Shown piece after piece: positions 1-10,185 of a stretch of DNA of 64,000 nucleotides; the first letter of the stretch is position 1, and the number at the start of each line of letters is the position of its first letter. Position numbers and translations under genes: made by a program. This stretch comes from Plenodomus lindquistii (taxonomy: Eukaryota; Ascomycota; Dothideomycetes; Pleosporales; Leptosphaeriaceae). The stretch covers positions 186,001 through 250,000 of the forward strand of contig JANUWI010000007.1 of NCBI GenBank assembly GCA_025504975.1. The letters run 5' to 3'. The notes under the pieces were generated by a model. It had not been told where the DNA came from. It ran no database searches and was given only the letters and a program-made list of their open reading frames with translations.

Positions 1-1790
1 CTCGTCTGCATACGACTCGGCGTCGAAGCAGTAGTTTTCTTCCAACACGCAAGTCAGGGTCCCTATCCGCGTGTCGACTCCACACCAGTGTGCAACACTA
101 TCTCGAGTGTTTATTTCGGGCAGTACATCTTCCATGTGTTTTTTGCCGTAGGACTTGATGGGAACACACTAGGAATTATTAGTAGCTACTCTCTCATGTC
201 GCTCGAATATCTCGTAGACATACTTGCAAAAGATCCCACAACATGACCTCTCCAGCCGTGTCCAAAGTCAAGACTCGTCTGCGATCATTGAGTAGATGGT
301 GCTTGATCAGACCATTCTGACCTTCTATGGAAAAGTCGGGGAGGCTTCGGACCGGTGCGACAGTATTATGATCTGGCTGTATGAGAACCTCGGACGGCTT
401 CCGCGTACTAGTCAAAGTCGAGGTATCTGCATCCTTGGACACGAGTGCTTGTGGAAACGGCGCGGTATTGGACATGCGAAGCAGAGCTTTCAGGGGTATC
501 TTCGGTATTGCTCCGTTGATAGGTGGGCTCGAAGCGGGAGGTGAAGGGTAACGCGATCGCATGGTTGAGATGCTGCTCCTGTGCCACTTGTAGTCTTGCG
601 GTAGCTCGACTTCTGCCGACGTATCAACGTCATTCCATCTGTTTATGCTTGAGCTTGATGTCGCCGTCCAGACGTATTCTCCCGCAGCAACAACCTTGTT
701 GACGCCCTCGTGTTCTTGACATACAGCAACCGAGAGACCTTCGTCCATCTCGGCGCAGTCTCGAACGTCGCTCTTGGCTACCACGCCAGAGCGGTCGGAC
801 GAGTAGAACACGGACAGGTCTGGCGAGTCAGAGTACAGCGACCACACGCTGTCGTTGTGCATGGTGAGGGTGTACATGCAACGACCCGCAGTCATGGACC
901 ACACCTTGACTGTCTGGTCGGACGAGCCAGTCAAGATGGTGTCGCCGTCCTCTGCCAGGAGGATATCTCGCACGTTATCCGTATGTCCCACGAACTTGGT
1001 GATGCGCTTGCCCGATCGTGAGTCCCAAACGCGCACAATGCTCTCTGGCCCCCCGCTTGCGATGATGTTGGGTGTGACGGCCAGCGCGTAGACGGAGCCC
1101 TTGGCCGTGTTCTCGTCCTCGCCCACGGCAATCTCCAGCTTCTTGCCAGCACCGTTCAGATCCCACAGGCTAATCTTGCGGTCGAGTCCTCCTGACGCTA
1201 CCCAATTCTCGTTCCCACGCGGCGACGCCACGCGCTTGACATAGTCGGTGTGGAGGCCAATGGTCTGCGGCGGCAGGGCGTCTGTGGCCGCGGGCCGCCA
1301 TACTTTGACGGTGATGTCGGACGAGGCGGAGACGAGGGCCTGGCTGTTCTGGGCGAGGACGATGTCGTTGATCCAGTGGGTGTGCGCCTGGACCTGCTGG
1401 CGGAACTTGGTGGGCGGAGGCTTGAAGTCGGCGGCATTCGAGTCGGCAAAGGGGTCGCGTTCGTCGGCGTCGTGCTTGCTCAGGTCGAGCTGCAGGTCCC
1501 ATGCGCAGATTACGCCGTCTCGTCCCCCGGAGTAGCTGGCCGTGGGTCAGCGCATGTGGGCAGCCTGGGGACATGTTCATGGTGAAACAGGGCATGTGCT
1601 CACAGAATCGCGTTGGCCGGGTCGACAGCCAAGCCGTTGACTCCCAGCCTATGTCCCCCAGCCGAGTTGGCGAGTGGCAATACTGCAAGGCAATTGTCAG
1701 TCGCGCATCGTCGCCGTGCTGCACGCGCCTCCCGGGCCCGTGGATGGCCGACGTACCGTACGAGATACGCTTTCGCGCGTTGCGTCCCAT
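1..1790 (-). CDS. WDR48/Bun107-like WD40 repeat protein (3' end beyond window)
   Basis: WDR48/UAF1-type proteins bind and activate ubiquitin-specific proteases (fission yeast Bun107 with Ubp9); that role is inferred from the family. My model is exons 1790-1757, 1682-1604, 1535-224 and 168-<1, with introns of 74, 68 and 55 nt starting GTACGT, GTGAGC and GTATGT. The start [11 protein letters not shown] resembles the basic N-terminus of WDR48. WD units follow, with motifs such as [38 protein letters not shown] and [10 protein letters not shown], then the second-half blade ending in MLWD. The last exon reads on into a conserved segment ([15 protein letters not shown], then [13 protein letters not shown]), as expected for the C-terminal region after the propeller. 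The gene is cut by the window edge. Splice joins keep the frame at every junction, so the model is firm although hand-made. Confidence 0.88.
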
Positions 1791-3364
1791 GGCGCCTCAA
1801 TTAGCACCCGGCGGACATGTGCGCGGGCAGGGCGAGTATGAAGTGGGTTCGGATGGAACGAGACGCAAGAAGTAAGTACAGTAGCAGTAGCAGTAGCAGT
1901 TGCCGTAGCAGTTGCTGCAAGCTTCACGCAAACTACCAAGAGACGGCTCAGGGCTGGCTGGGGCCTCGTCGCTGGGTCCCTGCTGCCTCTAACCCGCGCT
2001 GCCCGCTATGGCGGAGTCGCTAGCGATGGATGACATGCGCTGCGCGGAGAAGACGCTCCACCGCCCACTGCGCGCTCGCTGATCGCCCCAAACGGCCGCT
2101 ACAGCTGCCCACGCGGAAGAAGACGTCACGCGTCCCTGAATTGAGGCTCAATTACAGACCACACATATTACACAGTCGCGGCCCTGGTCCACGCGCAATC
2201 TCGCCGAGCGCAAGCTTGCGCGACTCCGCCCACATGGCACCCACGTTGGCGGGGTCGCCCACAAGCCGGGACTCCGCGCTGCAAGCTTTGGGACTACGCC
2301 CGCTAACTGCATCCCAGGCTACTAGCCCTGTACAACCTGAGGCATTCATACTCTAGTTCGTTTTCACTTCGTAAGTGGTAGCTCGGGACATGTGGGATGA
2401 ACTGATCATTGTGGGCCATGATTGGACTTGGTGTGTACCTAGGTATAGGGAATATTGATCAAGTGTGAACAGCGCTGTCTGCTCATGTCTCTTTGGAGGA
2501 GGAATACAACATTGGCACAACATGGCTGTCCCAAGACAACGCTTGCTATGAAGCACATGAAACTTCCAGCAACCACATCTCCACACAAACAGCATTACCA
2601 ATCGAGCAAACCAGTATCCATAGGGGAGTCGCTGGAACCGGTGTCTATGTGTCGGGATTTGGATGGGGTAGGGAGGTTGGGGTGGTGGTGGTGGTGGGGA
2701 GATGGGAGGGAGATGGGCGGATTGTGGGGCTGACGATGTGAAACTTTGATAGTGGATAGAGGGAACGAGGACTTGCGCTTGATTCTGTGTGTCGGGGGAG
2801 GGAGAGGTTGTGGTGATGAACAAGGATCAGTTGGAGTGGTGTGAGCGGATAGGAGGGTGGGGGGATTCTGGCGTTGGTTAGTTGGGGGAAGGGGGGTGGG
2901 GGATGGAGTCTCGATGAGATACATAGTGTTTGATTTGGGTGGACCCTTGGAGGGGTGGTCGTGGGAGGTGGGAGATGATATGGTGGGAATGATGGGTTCG
3001 ACGGGAGGGTGTATGGGCGGTCAAGATGTGGACTCGATTGAACAAGGTTTATGTATAAGATGGTTTGTGTGGTATAGGTAAACAGTTGTAAGAAGTAGTT
3101 GCCGGATCAGGAGTTGTTTGAGAGCAAACCTTCGTTCGTGGAGACGACTCGACGCTGTCTATAGGACTCACTGGACAAGCAGTACCCCTAAGTGAGCAAC
3201 ACAATCGAAACAAGGTACGACAATCAGTTTAGGAACTAGATTGTTCGGCATCAAGTGTCCTTGGTCTTGCGAAATGAGAAAGTCAGCCTGGTTCGTCTAT
3301 GACAATCTCCACCAAGCACTGGTGATCGGACTGAAGAGCTTGGGTCACCATCAGTTTGCGTAAT
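1791..3364. other. Intergenic region between Vps37 3' end and WDR48-like 5' end
   Basis: No supportable gene. It holds a short AGTAGC-type microsatellite near 1880-1920 and, at about 2660-2960, a strongly G-rich plus strand (runs of GGTGGTGGTGG and many GGGG tracts). Open frames here are Pro/His-rich translations of that low-complexity DNA. Because the WDR48-like gene runs leftward, this is probably its promoter and 5' region. Confidence 0.6.
2660..2960 (+). repeat. G-rich low-complexity tract
   Basis: The plus strand has dense G runs (for example TTGGGGTGGTGGTGGTGGTG near 2678) separated by short spacers. It could form G-quadruplexes, but no structure is shown by sequence alone. It lies upstream of the WDR48-like gene. 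Confidence 0.5.
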
Positions 3365-4206
3365 TCACCGCCAACCCCCAACCCGACCCTCGTCCCATCG
3401 TTCCTTGCGCTCTGCTCGAAGATACGCAACCTTCCGCCCTTCCCTGAGTCTTCGTACAAAGTCAGTCACCTCTCGTTCGCTGGCCACAGCTTCACCACCG
3501 CCGTAACCTTCGCCTTCGAGAAAGCTCTCTTCAAGTCCTCGACAGAGGGCTTCTTGCTCGCTGACTGCGGCATTTAGTCGTTGATAAAGTGCTGGTGGAC
3601 TAAAGTCTCGCAAAGCCTCATCTTGCTCGGTCTGCTTTGCCTTCCATTGCCGTTCGAGTGCTCTTAACGCTAGTAGTCGCGACTGTGTGAGATCACGCTG
3701 GTGCTGAACATGAGCTTCGAGCTGCTTTAGCGACTCCGCTAGACTTATATTCTGCGCAAGTAGGGCCTGCAACGGCGCCGTGGATGCTGACACTGACGGA
3801 TGTGTAGTTTCAGGGTTGTGGATGATTGAGTGTTGGAGTTCAGGCGTCTGCAGAATGTGATGTAGATCCTTGGTTCTACTTTTGTCTTAGCATCATCGGG
3901 TATACTGTGTGCACGTTTCAGCTCGTCTTACGCCTTGTCTTTCAATATATCTGGCAGCCAACCATCTCCAGGCGGTTGAACGGCTAGCTGATCGGGACTT
4001 CTTATCTGTGATGAGCTCGAGTATTGGTCTTGGGGGATCTGCTGTTGATCGCCATATGATGGCCCCTGTCCTGGCGGAGGTGGAGGTAACGGTGGACCCT
4101 GAGATGGTGTTGCTGTCCCGCTTGAATGCTTTGGCGGGGGAGGAGGAGGGGTGGAAGCATCGTATTGATAGAACCCTTGAGAGTGGCGTGGAGACTGATA
4201 CGCCAT
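3365..4206 (-). CDS. vps37: ESCRT-I subunit Vps37 (Mod_r domain)
   Basis: Vps37 is a component of ESCRT-I, which sorts ubiquitinated cargo into multivesicular endosomes. Two exons, 4206-3932 and 3878-3365, join across a 53-nt intron (GTAAGA..AAAAG) to give 262 aa. The first about 75 residues are Pro/Gln/Ser-rich with poly-Pro blocks (STPPPPPPK, LPPPPPGQG), usual for fungal Vps37. A Mod_r domain follows, with LPDILKDK before the junction and TKDLHHILQTPELQHSII just after it, then a helical region with LAESLKQLEAHV. Near the C-terminus come FSPPALYQRL and LEESFLEG, and the protein ends in VAYLRAERKERWDEGRVGGW. The intron uses the second of two nearby AG acceptors; the first would bring in a stop. 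The start is the first ATG with a typical Vps37 N-terminus. Confidence 0.88.
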
Positions 4207-5052
4207 TGTGAATGTCTATGCTAAAGGCTGGATGTTGATAATGGGCGGGGACCTGCGCAGATGGTGACAAATGCGCATGAATGGCATGACTGGCACGACG
4301 TTATGCCGGATTGGTATCAGCAAGATGATGCACCGACGTCGGTCGACGTTGTTCCATGCCGCTAGCACGTGTCATTCAGGAACCATGAACTGTGCTTGAA
4401 TCTCCGTGAAATTACGCCTCAGGGGTCCATTCCCAATTCCGACGGCCATGGCCGTGAGTCGTTAGCTGCACAGTAAATATAGGTGGCTGGAATGGCCTCT
4501 GGTGCGCAGTGTTCGTCTGTTCGCAGAGTCGCCCTGCCAGGTCAGGGGGGCCAGCTTCCGATTTGGGCGCTCGGCTAATTGCACGCCATCCTTCACGACG
4601 AGCGGCCTATGGCAGGAAAGGAAGATTGCTTGCGCCATCTGCGATGTACATACGAAGCAGCATGCAAGCCTCCCGTTGCGGGCGCTGTTGCCGACGTGGC
4701 TCAAGTTTGGACAATGTTGTGATGAACTCGACTGATGTCGTGTGGTGTTTCATCCTGCATGCCGGAGAACGTGACGTGGGCTACGAAACATTGCAATGCA
4801 CCACAACCTCCATGCCGACTGACAGGGCAGAGTGCGCAATGTCAGTGGCAATCTCGAACTCATCGGTCGCTTTCGAATCACCGATCTCCACTTCATCTTT
4901 GGCAACAATACTCGAGTCGTCGTCGAGACAGCCTCTTTCGCAGCGCAAGCCCATTGGCCAGCCGCTCAGGTTCCTGCATGGCCGGGCAAAATACCCTGGC
5001 GCGGCAAGGTCCACTAGAACCGCACGAACCGCCCATCGCGGTCTGCGAAGCG
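4207..5052. other. Intergenic flank left of the giant transposon
   Basis: Normal GC content, unlike the block to its right. I found no gene: open frames overlap on both strands without family motifs. Before the insertion, this DNA was contiguous with 21324 onward and so probably formed the upstream region of the coiled-coil gene at 21504. Confidence 0.55.
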
Positions 5053-5061
5053 CCTTGCTAT
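5053..5061. repeat. Target-site duplication, left copy (CCTTGCTAT)
   Basis: The 9-bp sequence CCTTGCTAT directly abuts the left inverted repeat and occurs again directly after the right inverted repeat (21315-21323). A perfect flanking duplication is the footprint of transposase-mediated insertion. Confidence 0.93.
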
Positions 5062-5127
5062 GGGAAAAAGTAACGGGCACCCCCCTACAGAATTATAGCG
5101 CACCCCCCTACCTAATTGAGTAATGTG
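5062..5127 (+). repeat. Left terminal inverted repeat (66 bp)
   Basis: Starts GGGAAAAAGTAACGGGC and matches the reverse complement of 21249-21314 at 65 of 66 positions. The one difference, at 5112, is T here against C in the right repeat (reverse-complemented). It contains the 12-mer GCACCCCCCTAC twice, at 5077-5088 and 5100-5111. Confidence 0.95.
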
Positions 5128-8019
5128 GCCCTGAGCCAAGGCAGCCAGCCGGAGTAAAAATACTGGGCGTTGTATGTAAAATACAATACAATAGCCAGTG
5201 CGCTGTCTTGTGAGTACTGCTGCCGCTAAGGCTGCTGCAGGTAGTAAAGGTTTAGAATAGTATAATTAGCTGTAATTGCTACTATAGCTATATTATTATT
5301 CACCCTGCTATAAAAACAATTGCCTAGCGTATGCTAACGCCTGGCTGGGTACACTATATAAGAAGTGCTACTTATCTACTGCCTACTAGCTGCTTGTAAT
5401 TGTATGTAGATTAGGTAGAAAGGGAAGTAATTATAAGGCCTGCCTATGCGTAATACTTTATAGGTAGTATAGGTAAAAGTATAGCTATAGGTACAGCTAG
5501 AGTAGCTATAAAGGAGGCAGTTAGAAAAGCAGCTACTATAGGTATACGTAGCTATATTAAGTGCTAGAGGGCGCGTTTTAAAGCCTATACGCTAGGCTAT
5601 AATAGGGGCTATAGTAGCCTATTTAGAGTTATAGAGAAAGTAGATAAAGCTAGTAATAGTACTACTATTGCGGCTATATAGCTGCTAGCTATTATTAAAA
5701 TAAAAGCGCATAGTAATTATAATAGAGAGCTACTAGTAGCTATAGCAGACGCTATAATTAAAGCTATAATTAAAGCTGCAATTACTATATAACTATACTT
5801 TTTTAAAGTACTATAGGCTGTTTATTTATATAAGTAGATAGTATAGCTAGAGGTAAAGCTACCTATATATTATTATCTAGCTATTTAAATAAACTTAGGC
5901 TGTAGCAGGTGCCTATAACGCTACTACTATATTAGTATAAAGATTAAAAGCGTAGCTGCTAGCGTATAGAATAAAGCTCTAGAAAAGTTATTACTATTTT
6001 AGGTAGTAGAGTAGCCTAGGTAGAATTAACCTATTAATAGTAATTATAGTTAGTAGGCTATAGTACTTACAATTCTACTTCTAATTTAGTAAGTTAATAC
6101 TAATATAGTATGCTAAATAATGTACTATATAGTCTATAGTACAGCGTAAACTTATATATAGTATTAAATTACTATTTATATAACTTACTTTAAGCTTTAC
6201 TAAGTTATTTAGTAGTTTTAGTAAACGTGTACTAAATTATATAGATAACTATTACTATAAAAATAAACTTCTATGTATTATAGTATATTTTAAAGTTACT
6301 TTAAACGTTTATTATTTTATAGTTATTTACGTACTTAGTGTAGAATATATAGAGCTATATTAGAAAAAAACTTTTTATAGCAATTTAGTAGGTGTAATTA
6401 CATACAAGTATTAAAGTATTTTAAGTTAGTAGCCTATATTTAACTAGTTTCTAACTAGATTAACTGCGTTTACTATAGTAACTTTACTCTATATATATAA
6501 CTAAACACTTATCTATTATATACTAAGCTAAAAGTCTCTAATTCTATTTATCTACGCGTTCTATCTATATAAACTAACAATACTACATATTAATTACGTT
6601 ACTTAGATTCTACTTCTTCTAGTTATAAACTATATACTGTACTAGTACTATACCTATTCTATACTTTATATACTAATACGTAAATTATAAATACTACTTA
6701 CTAGTACTAGGCTTACGCGTTATATCCTTACTAATATACATTACTTTATATTAATTATATTACTAGTATTTTATTTAGCCTAGCTATAAATTATATACTG
6801 CACTAGTATACTACTTCTTCTATACTCTATTAAAGCTACTATACTACACGCAGTTCTTTTAAAATACTATTATATTATTAGTAAGTAGTAGTATCTCTAT
6901 TAAAATAGGCCTTTAATATACAGCGTAGTAGTAAAAGTATATAAAAGTTATTAAAAGTTTTATATAGAGTAACTCTAAATAACCTCTACTAACTAATTCT
7001 ATACTATTCTAGAGCGGCTAAAGACACCTAGTAAATAAACTACTAAAAAAGTAAAATACAGCAGTTTATACTCTACTAGTACTAGCTCTAGAATAGCGTA
7101 GAGTAACTCTAAATAATCTATAGTACCTAGTTTTTTTTACTGCAAGTTTAAACTCTATTTTTTCTACCTACTTCTACCGCAATTACTATATATTTTGCGT
7201 CTTTTTTTTTACTTTATATATAGTTTAAACTGCTATTTTATATACTAAATAGTTAAAGTAGTAGGTAGTAGTAGTATAGTTAGCTAAAATTTACGCACAC
7301 TACTAACCTCTAATTACGCGGCACTCTGCCTATAATATAAAGACTTCTAGATTAGAGATATATTAATATAAATTAGTAAAAACGCTAAATAATTAAGCTA
7401 TCTAAGCTCTAGTGTAGTAGTATAAACTTTAAAGTATAGTAGATATATATAGAGTAACTCTAAAGATTTTTTTTAATCTCTAAGCCTAGTAATAAATAGG
7501 TGTAGTACTAGCAGTAGTAGCTAAAAAACTTATCTATTACTAAAATATAGGCGGCTTATAAAAGATATAAACTAGATTAAAATAGCTACTGCTACTAAAA
7601 GAATACATCTATTAAAATAATAGGTATAGCCTAGTTTTTTTACTATATATTAAGCTTTAGTAGTAGCGTTTAATACTAAAAAATAACTTATAATTATACT
7701 TTTTTTACTTTATAGTATAACTTAGCTTTGCGTATACAGGTGCTTATATAATATATAATATAATATTTTTAGAGCTTATTAATACCTGCGACTACCTTTT
7801 TTCTATTAATACCCGCGACTATTTACTTTCTACTAAAAGTAACTCTAGCTAAATCTCCTATACTAATAACTATAATACGCTTTCTTTTAATAGCCTAGAC
7901 AGCTATACACACATTATTAACCTTAGTAAAAACCTATTATATATCTTTTAAAAAAGTAATACTAGACTATAAAACGTAGTTATTACTACGCTATTTAGCC
8001 TGTTACTAGATATATAACA

Positions 8020-8520
8020 ATCTTTTATAAACCTAATAGTTTATAATTTTAAAGTTATTTTTAGTATAAATAACGCAGGTGTACTCTATAGCATTATAAT
8101 CTTTTATAAACCTAATAGTTTATAACTTTAAAGTTATTTTTAGTATAAACAACGTAGGTGTACTCTATAGCACTATTAACCTTTCTAACTTGCCTTTTAT
8201 AGCGGCTAGGTAGTAGCTAATTTATAGTTATAGAGTTCTAGCTTTAATATAAATAATACTAGTGTACTCTATAGTACTATTAACTTTTTTAACTTGTTTT
8301 TTATAGCAGCTAAAGCTTTAATATAAGTAATATAGGTGTACTCTATAGCACTATTAACGCCTCTAACTTGTTTTTTAACCTCTTTATCCCCTCTCTAGCT
8401 ATATATAGTAGTTTTAATATCTTTTAAAAAAATATAGAGCTTTAATATAAGTAACGCAGGTGTACTCTATAGCACTATTAACACCTCTAACTTATTTTTT
8501 AACCTTTCTATTCTCTTTTT
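8020..8520. repeat. Degenerate tandem repeat, about 79-bp unit
   Basis: The segment beginning CTTTTATAAACCTAATAGTT near 8022 recurs at 8101 with nearly the same following 75 bases, differing mostly by C/T changes. Shorter partial copies carrying the GTGTACTCTATAGCA core follow to about 8480. Confidence 0.7.
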
Positions 8521-8680
8521 AGCTGTATATAGCAGTTTTAATATTTTTTAAAAAAATACTAAAACTTTTCTAGCTGTATACAGCAGTTTTAATATTTTTT
8601 AAAAGAATACTAAAACTCCTCTAGCTGTATACAGCAGTTTTAATATTTTTTAAAAGAATACTAAAACTCCTCTAGCTAGT
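8521..8680. repeat. Tandem repeat, 51-bp unit, about 3 copies
   Basis: AGCTGTATA-starting units begin at about 8521, 8572 and 8623, each followed by AGCAGTTTTAATATTTTTTA and ending in CTAAAACT. The copies differ by a few transitions. Confidence 0.75.
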
Positions 8681-9600
8681 CTAATAGTTAAGAAGCTTAG
8701 TTAGTAAATTATTTTCTTAGAGTATTAGAAAGAGACTAAGATTAGAGATCTAAAAGCGCAGCACGCACATAAAATAGAAGCTTTTAAACTTAAAAATAAA
8801 AAGTTAAAAGCTACTCTGTAATAGTTTTTAACAGTACTAGCCCTAATTATAGTACTTACTCTAGTCTCTCTACTAGCTCTAATTACAGCACCTACTCTAG
8901 TCTCTCTACTAGCTCTAACGCTGTAGGCCTCCCTTACTTACTAGCGTTAAAGTTAAAAACAACTCTGCGCGCTTTAAAAAGCTCTATAATACTAGCTAGC
9001 TGCAGGCTTTAAAAAGCCTTATAATACTAGCTATAGGCTTTAATAAGCCCTATAATAATAGTTTTATATACTAGATTATATAGAATTGCTAGCTATTTCT
9101 ATAATAGTATAGGTAGTAGTAATGCGCTGCTAGTATATAGCTTTAATTTAACCTCTAATATAAATTACTACTCTAGGCATTTTATAAAACATTTAATTTA
9201 AAATAAAATTAAAAGATATATATATTTACGTTAAGGTTAGAACATAGTATATAAACTTAATAACAATTAAATACGTTAGTAGCTATATAGTTCTATCTAG
9301 TAGTTAGAAACCTAGCACTGTTACCTGCACGTAAATAGTAGTAGTTTTTTAATCTTTTTATATAAAGTATAGTTTAAAATAACTAAGTCCCTCTATACGC
9401 GCGTAATTATTATTTTATTACTAGTATAATATATAACTTACTACGTAGTTTACTTTTACTTTTACTATATTAAGTAACCTATATATATAAGTCTACTGCC
9501 CCCCTACCTTCTTTTTTATATCCTCCCCTTCTTTTTCTCTACTTTTAAAAGGTACTATTACTACTAACGTTCTATAGTTAATACTAACCTTTCTTTTTAT

Positions 9601-9795
9601 TACCTGCGCTGCTAAAGCTATTTATTACTAGCGCTACTAAAGCTATTTATTACTAGCGCTGTTAAAGCTGCTTATTACTAGCGCTGCTAAAGCTGTTTAT
9701 TACTAGCGCTGCTAAAGCTACTTATTACTAGCGCTATTAAAGCTACTTATTACTAGCGCTATTAAAGCTACTTATTACTAGCGCTGTTAATCTAT
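9601..9795. repeat. Minisatellite, 25-bp unit, about 7-8 copies
   Basis: The core GCGCT recurs exactly every 25 bp at 9606, 9631, 9656, 9681, 9706, 9731, 9756 and 9781 within units of the type TTATTACTAGCGCTGCTAAA. The unit is not a multiple of three, so it was probably never coding. Copies differ mainly by C/T substitutions, as expected if RIP acted after amplification. Confidence 0.9.
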
Positions 9796-10009
9796 TACGT
9801 ATTGCAGGCGTTATTCTAGTTTAATTACATTTCTAGAACTAAGCCTCTACTTTTTTTATATAGTCTATTTACTAATATATTTACTAGGCACGTTGCCTAT
9901 TACAGGCGTAACTTTACGTTACTTATTAAAATATATTATAGTTAGAGCTATTTACTAGAGTAGTAATATATAGCAGATATATTAGGCTTTAGAGAGTACG
10001 CAGCTTATC

Positions 10010-10185
10010 TACTCTAAAGGCTTTAAAAGTTTAAAAAATACATAGTATATCTAATCTAAAGGCTTTAAAAAATTAAAAAATATATAGCATATCTAATCTA
10101 AAGGCTTTAAAAAATTAAAAAATACACAGTATATCTAATTTAAAGGCTTTAAAAGCTTTAAAAAATACGTAGCTTATCTACTCTA
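10010..10185. repeat. Tandem repeat, 42-bp unit, 4 copies
   Basis: The core AAAGG recurs at 10016, 10058, 10100 and 10142, inside units of the form AAAGGCTTTAAAAAATTAAA followed by a TAGTATATCTAAT-like tail. A 42-bp period equals 14 codons, so it could be the remnant of a repeated protein segment, but no frame is open. Confidence 0.8.

Noticed and set aside
2353..2823. 156-codon minus-strand open frame
   Set aside because: Pro/His-rich translation of a G-rich tract, with no conserved motif or splice structure.
9601..9795. CRISPR-like array
   Set aside because: The 25-bp units are contiguous without spacers and the genome is eukaryotic; it is a minisatellite.
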